Of a stretch of DNA of 7,284 nucleotides, positions 6,380 through 7,284 are shown piece by piece. Both the position numbers and the translations under genes were made by a program. Each line of letters begins with the position of its first letter. Position 1 is the first letter of the stretch. This DNA comes from Rhodospirillaceae bacterium (lineage in GTDB: Bacteria; Pseudomonadota; Alphaproteobacteria; UBA8366; GCA-2717185): positions 43,902 to 51,185 of the forward strand of contig PBDC01000018.1 of the NCBI GenBank assembly GCA_002717185.1, written 5' to 3'. The notes under the pieces were generated by a model, which was given only the letters and a program-made list of their open reading frames with translations, had not been told where the DNA came from and ran no database searches.

Positions 6380-7284
6380 ATGATGAAGAAACTACCGCTT
6401 CAGGTGCTGTTGGCGAAGCCACGCGGTTTCTGTGCCGGTGTTGTACGCGCGATCGATATTGTTGATCGGGCCCTGATGAAGTTCGACGAACCGATTTATG
6501 TTAGGCACGAGATCGTTCATAACAAGACGGTGGTGGAGAACCTGCAAGCAAAAGGTGTGGTTTTCGTTGAGACTTTGGACGAAATTCCGGACGGGGCGGT
6601 CACGATATTCAGTGCCCATGGTGTGTCCCGCAAAGTTGAAGATAATGCGATGCAGCGTGGTCTGAGCGTGATCGACGCAACTTGCCCATTAGTCAGCAGG
6701 GTGCACAACGAAGCGCAGCGCTATTCGCAAAAGGGGTACGAAATAGTCCTTATTGGTCATCGCGGCCATCCGGAGGTGGTCGGTACGACAGGGCAGGTCT
6801 CTGGCAAAGTTCATCTCGTGTCGAACTTGGAAGATGTGGCGCTGCTGCAGCCGAAAGATCCGGAAAAGGTCGCATATGTTACACAGACGACACTAAGCGT
6901 TGACGACACGCGACACATTATCAGTGCGCTGTGCGAACGCTTTCCCGAAATCGTTGGCCCTGACGTGAAAGACATTTGCTACGCGACACAGAACCGGCAG
7001 AGTGCTGTCCGCATGATGATCGATCATGCTGATGTCATTCTCGTTGTTGGCGCCCATTACAGTTCCAACTCCAATCGTTTGCACGAGATCGGTGAAGAGG
7101 CTGGAGTATCGAGCTATCTCATTCCGGACGCAGATGCGCTCGAACCTGAATGGCTAGAAGGCGCGAAAACGGTCGGAGTCACCGCGGGTGCATCGGCCCC
7201 GGAGGAGTTGGTCGACGGCCTCGTAGAACGGCTTAGCCAAATCTACGATGTTTCTGTGAAAGAATTTGGGGAAATTGACGAAAA
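6380..7284 (+). CDS. ispH: 4-hydroxy-3-methylbut-2-enyl diphosphate reductase, 3' partial
   Basis: IspH catalyses the last step of the MEP pathway, turning HMBPP into IPP and DMAPP in the cytoplasm with a [4Fe-4S] cluster and electrons from ferredoxin or flavodoxin. The 301 codons visible cover nearly the whole enzyme; the frame runs off the window end. The three cluster cysteines are Cys18 (PRGFCAGV), Cys102 (DATCPLV) and Cys200 ([10 protein letters not shown]). Substrate-binding motifs are present: VRHEIVHN (His47), SAHGVS (His80), GHRGHPEV with the catalytic Glu132, [17 protein letters not shown] and TAGASAPE. Start choice is the first of two adjacent ATGs (6380 and 6383); GGAG at 6371-6374 is 5 or 8 nt upstream, so either may be used. 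The gene stands apart from nudC by 312 nt and is probably transcribed from its own promoter. Confidence 0.96.
   Translation, partial: MMKKLPLQVLLAKPRGFCAGVVRAIDIVDRALMKFDEPIYVRHEIVHNKTVVENLQAKGVVFVETLDEIPDGAVTIFSAHGVSRKVEDNAMQRGLSVIDATCPLVSRVHNEAQRYSQKGYEIVLIGHRGHPEVVGTTGQVSGKVHLVSNLEDVALLQPKDPEKVAYVTQTTLSVDDTRHIISALCERFPEIVGPDVKDICYATQNRQSAVRMMIDHADVILVVGAHYSSNSNRLHEIGEEAGVSSYLIPDADALEPEWLEGAKTVGVTAGASAPEELVDGLVERLSQIYDVSVKEFGEIDE

Noticed and set aside
1..7284. Defence system, mobile element or CRISPR array
   Set aside because: All clear genes are metabolic, transport or housekeeping, there are no spaced repeats, and no transposase, integrase or defence domain is visible on either strand.

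Overview
The window looks like an ordinary stretch of a proteobacterial chromosome. An alphaproteobacterium is my best inference: the NudC zinc ribbon and its HFPRTDPAVIML segment, the two-subunit KorAB enzyme and the moderate GC content (judged by eye) all resemble that group. I cannot name a genus. All six supported genes lie on the + strand, and both the first and last are cut by the window edges. I see no mobile element, CRISPR array, tRNA, rRNA or phage gene.

Layout: (1) 1-2878 holds korA (a fused gamma-alpha subunit, 5' end missing) and korB. Together they encode a thiamine diphosphate and [4Fe-4S] dependent 2-oxoacid (probably 2-oxoglutarate):ferredoxin oxidoreductase. The two genes are 1 nt apart and form one operon. 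(2) 2879-3256 is a gap of 378 nt with overlapping palindromes, a bulged hairpin and a doubtful small ORF whose stop overlaps the next start. (3) 3257-6067 is a tight group: a 14-helix DHA2/EmrB-like MFS exporter, a small thioredoxin-fold ArsC/Spx/YffB-like protein with a CxxC motif, and NudC, the NAD(H) pyrophosphatase and putative NAD-RNA decapping enzyme. Gaps of 14 and 7 nt suggest co-transcription. (4) 6068-6379 is a second gap of 312 nt with two abutting stem-loops and a possible -10 box. (5) 6380 to the end is ispH, the last enzyme of the MEP isoprenoid pathway, intact up to the window edge.

How the genes fit together: KorAB oxidises a 2-oxoacid and yields reduced ferredoxin. IspH is an iron-sulfur reductase that needs low-potential electrons from ferredoxin or flavodoxin. 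NudC acts on NAD(H), and the ArsC-like protein carries a possible thiol switch. A redox theme can be read into this, but a functional link is inference only. I did not find a convincing new biological system. The items most worth a second look are the tandem hairpins upstream of ispH, the unusual first helix of the MFS exporter, the uncertain region upstream of it, and the CxxC ArsC-like gene next to nudC.
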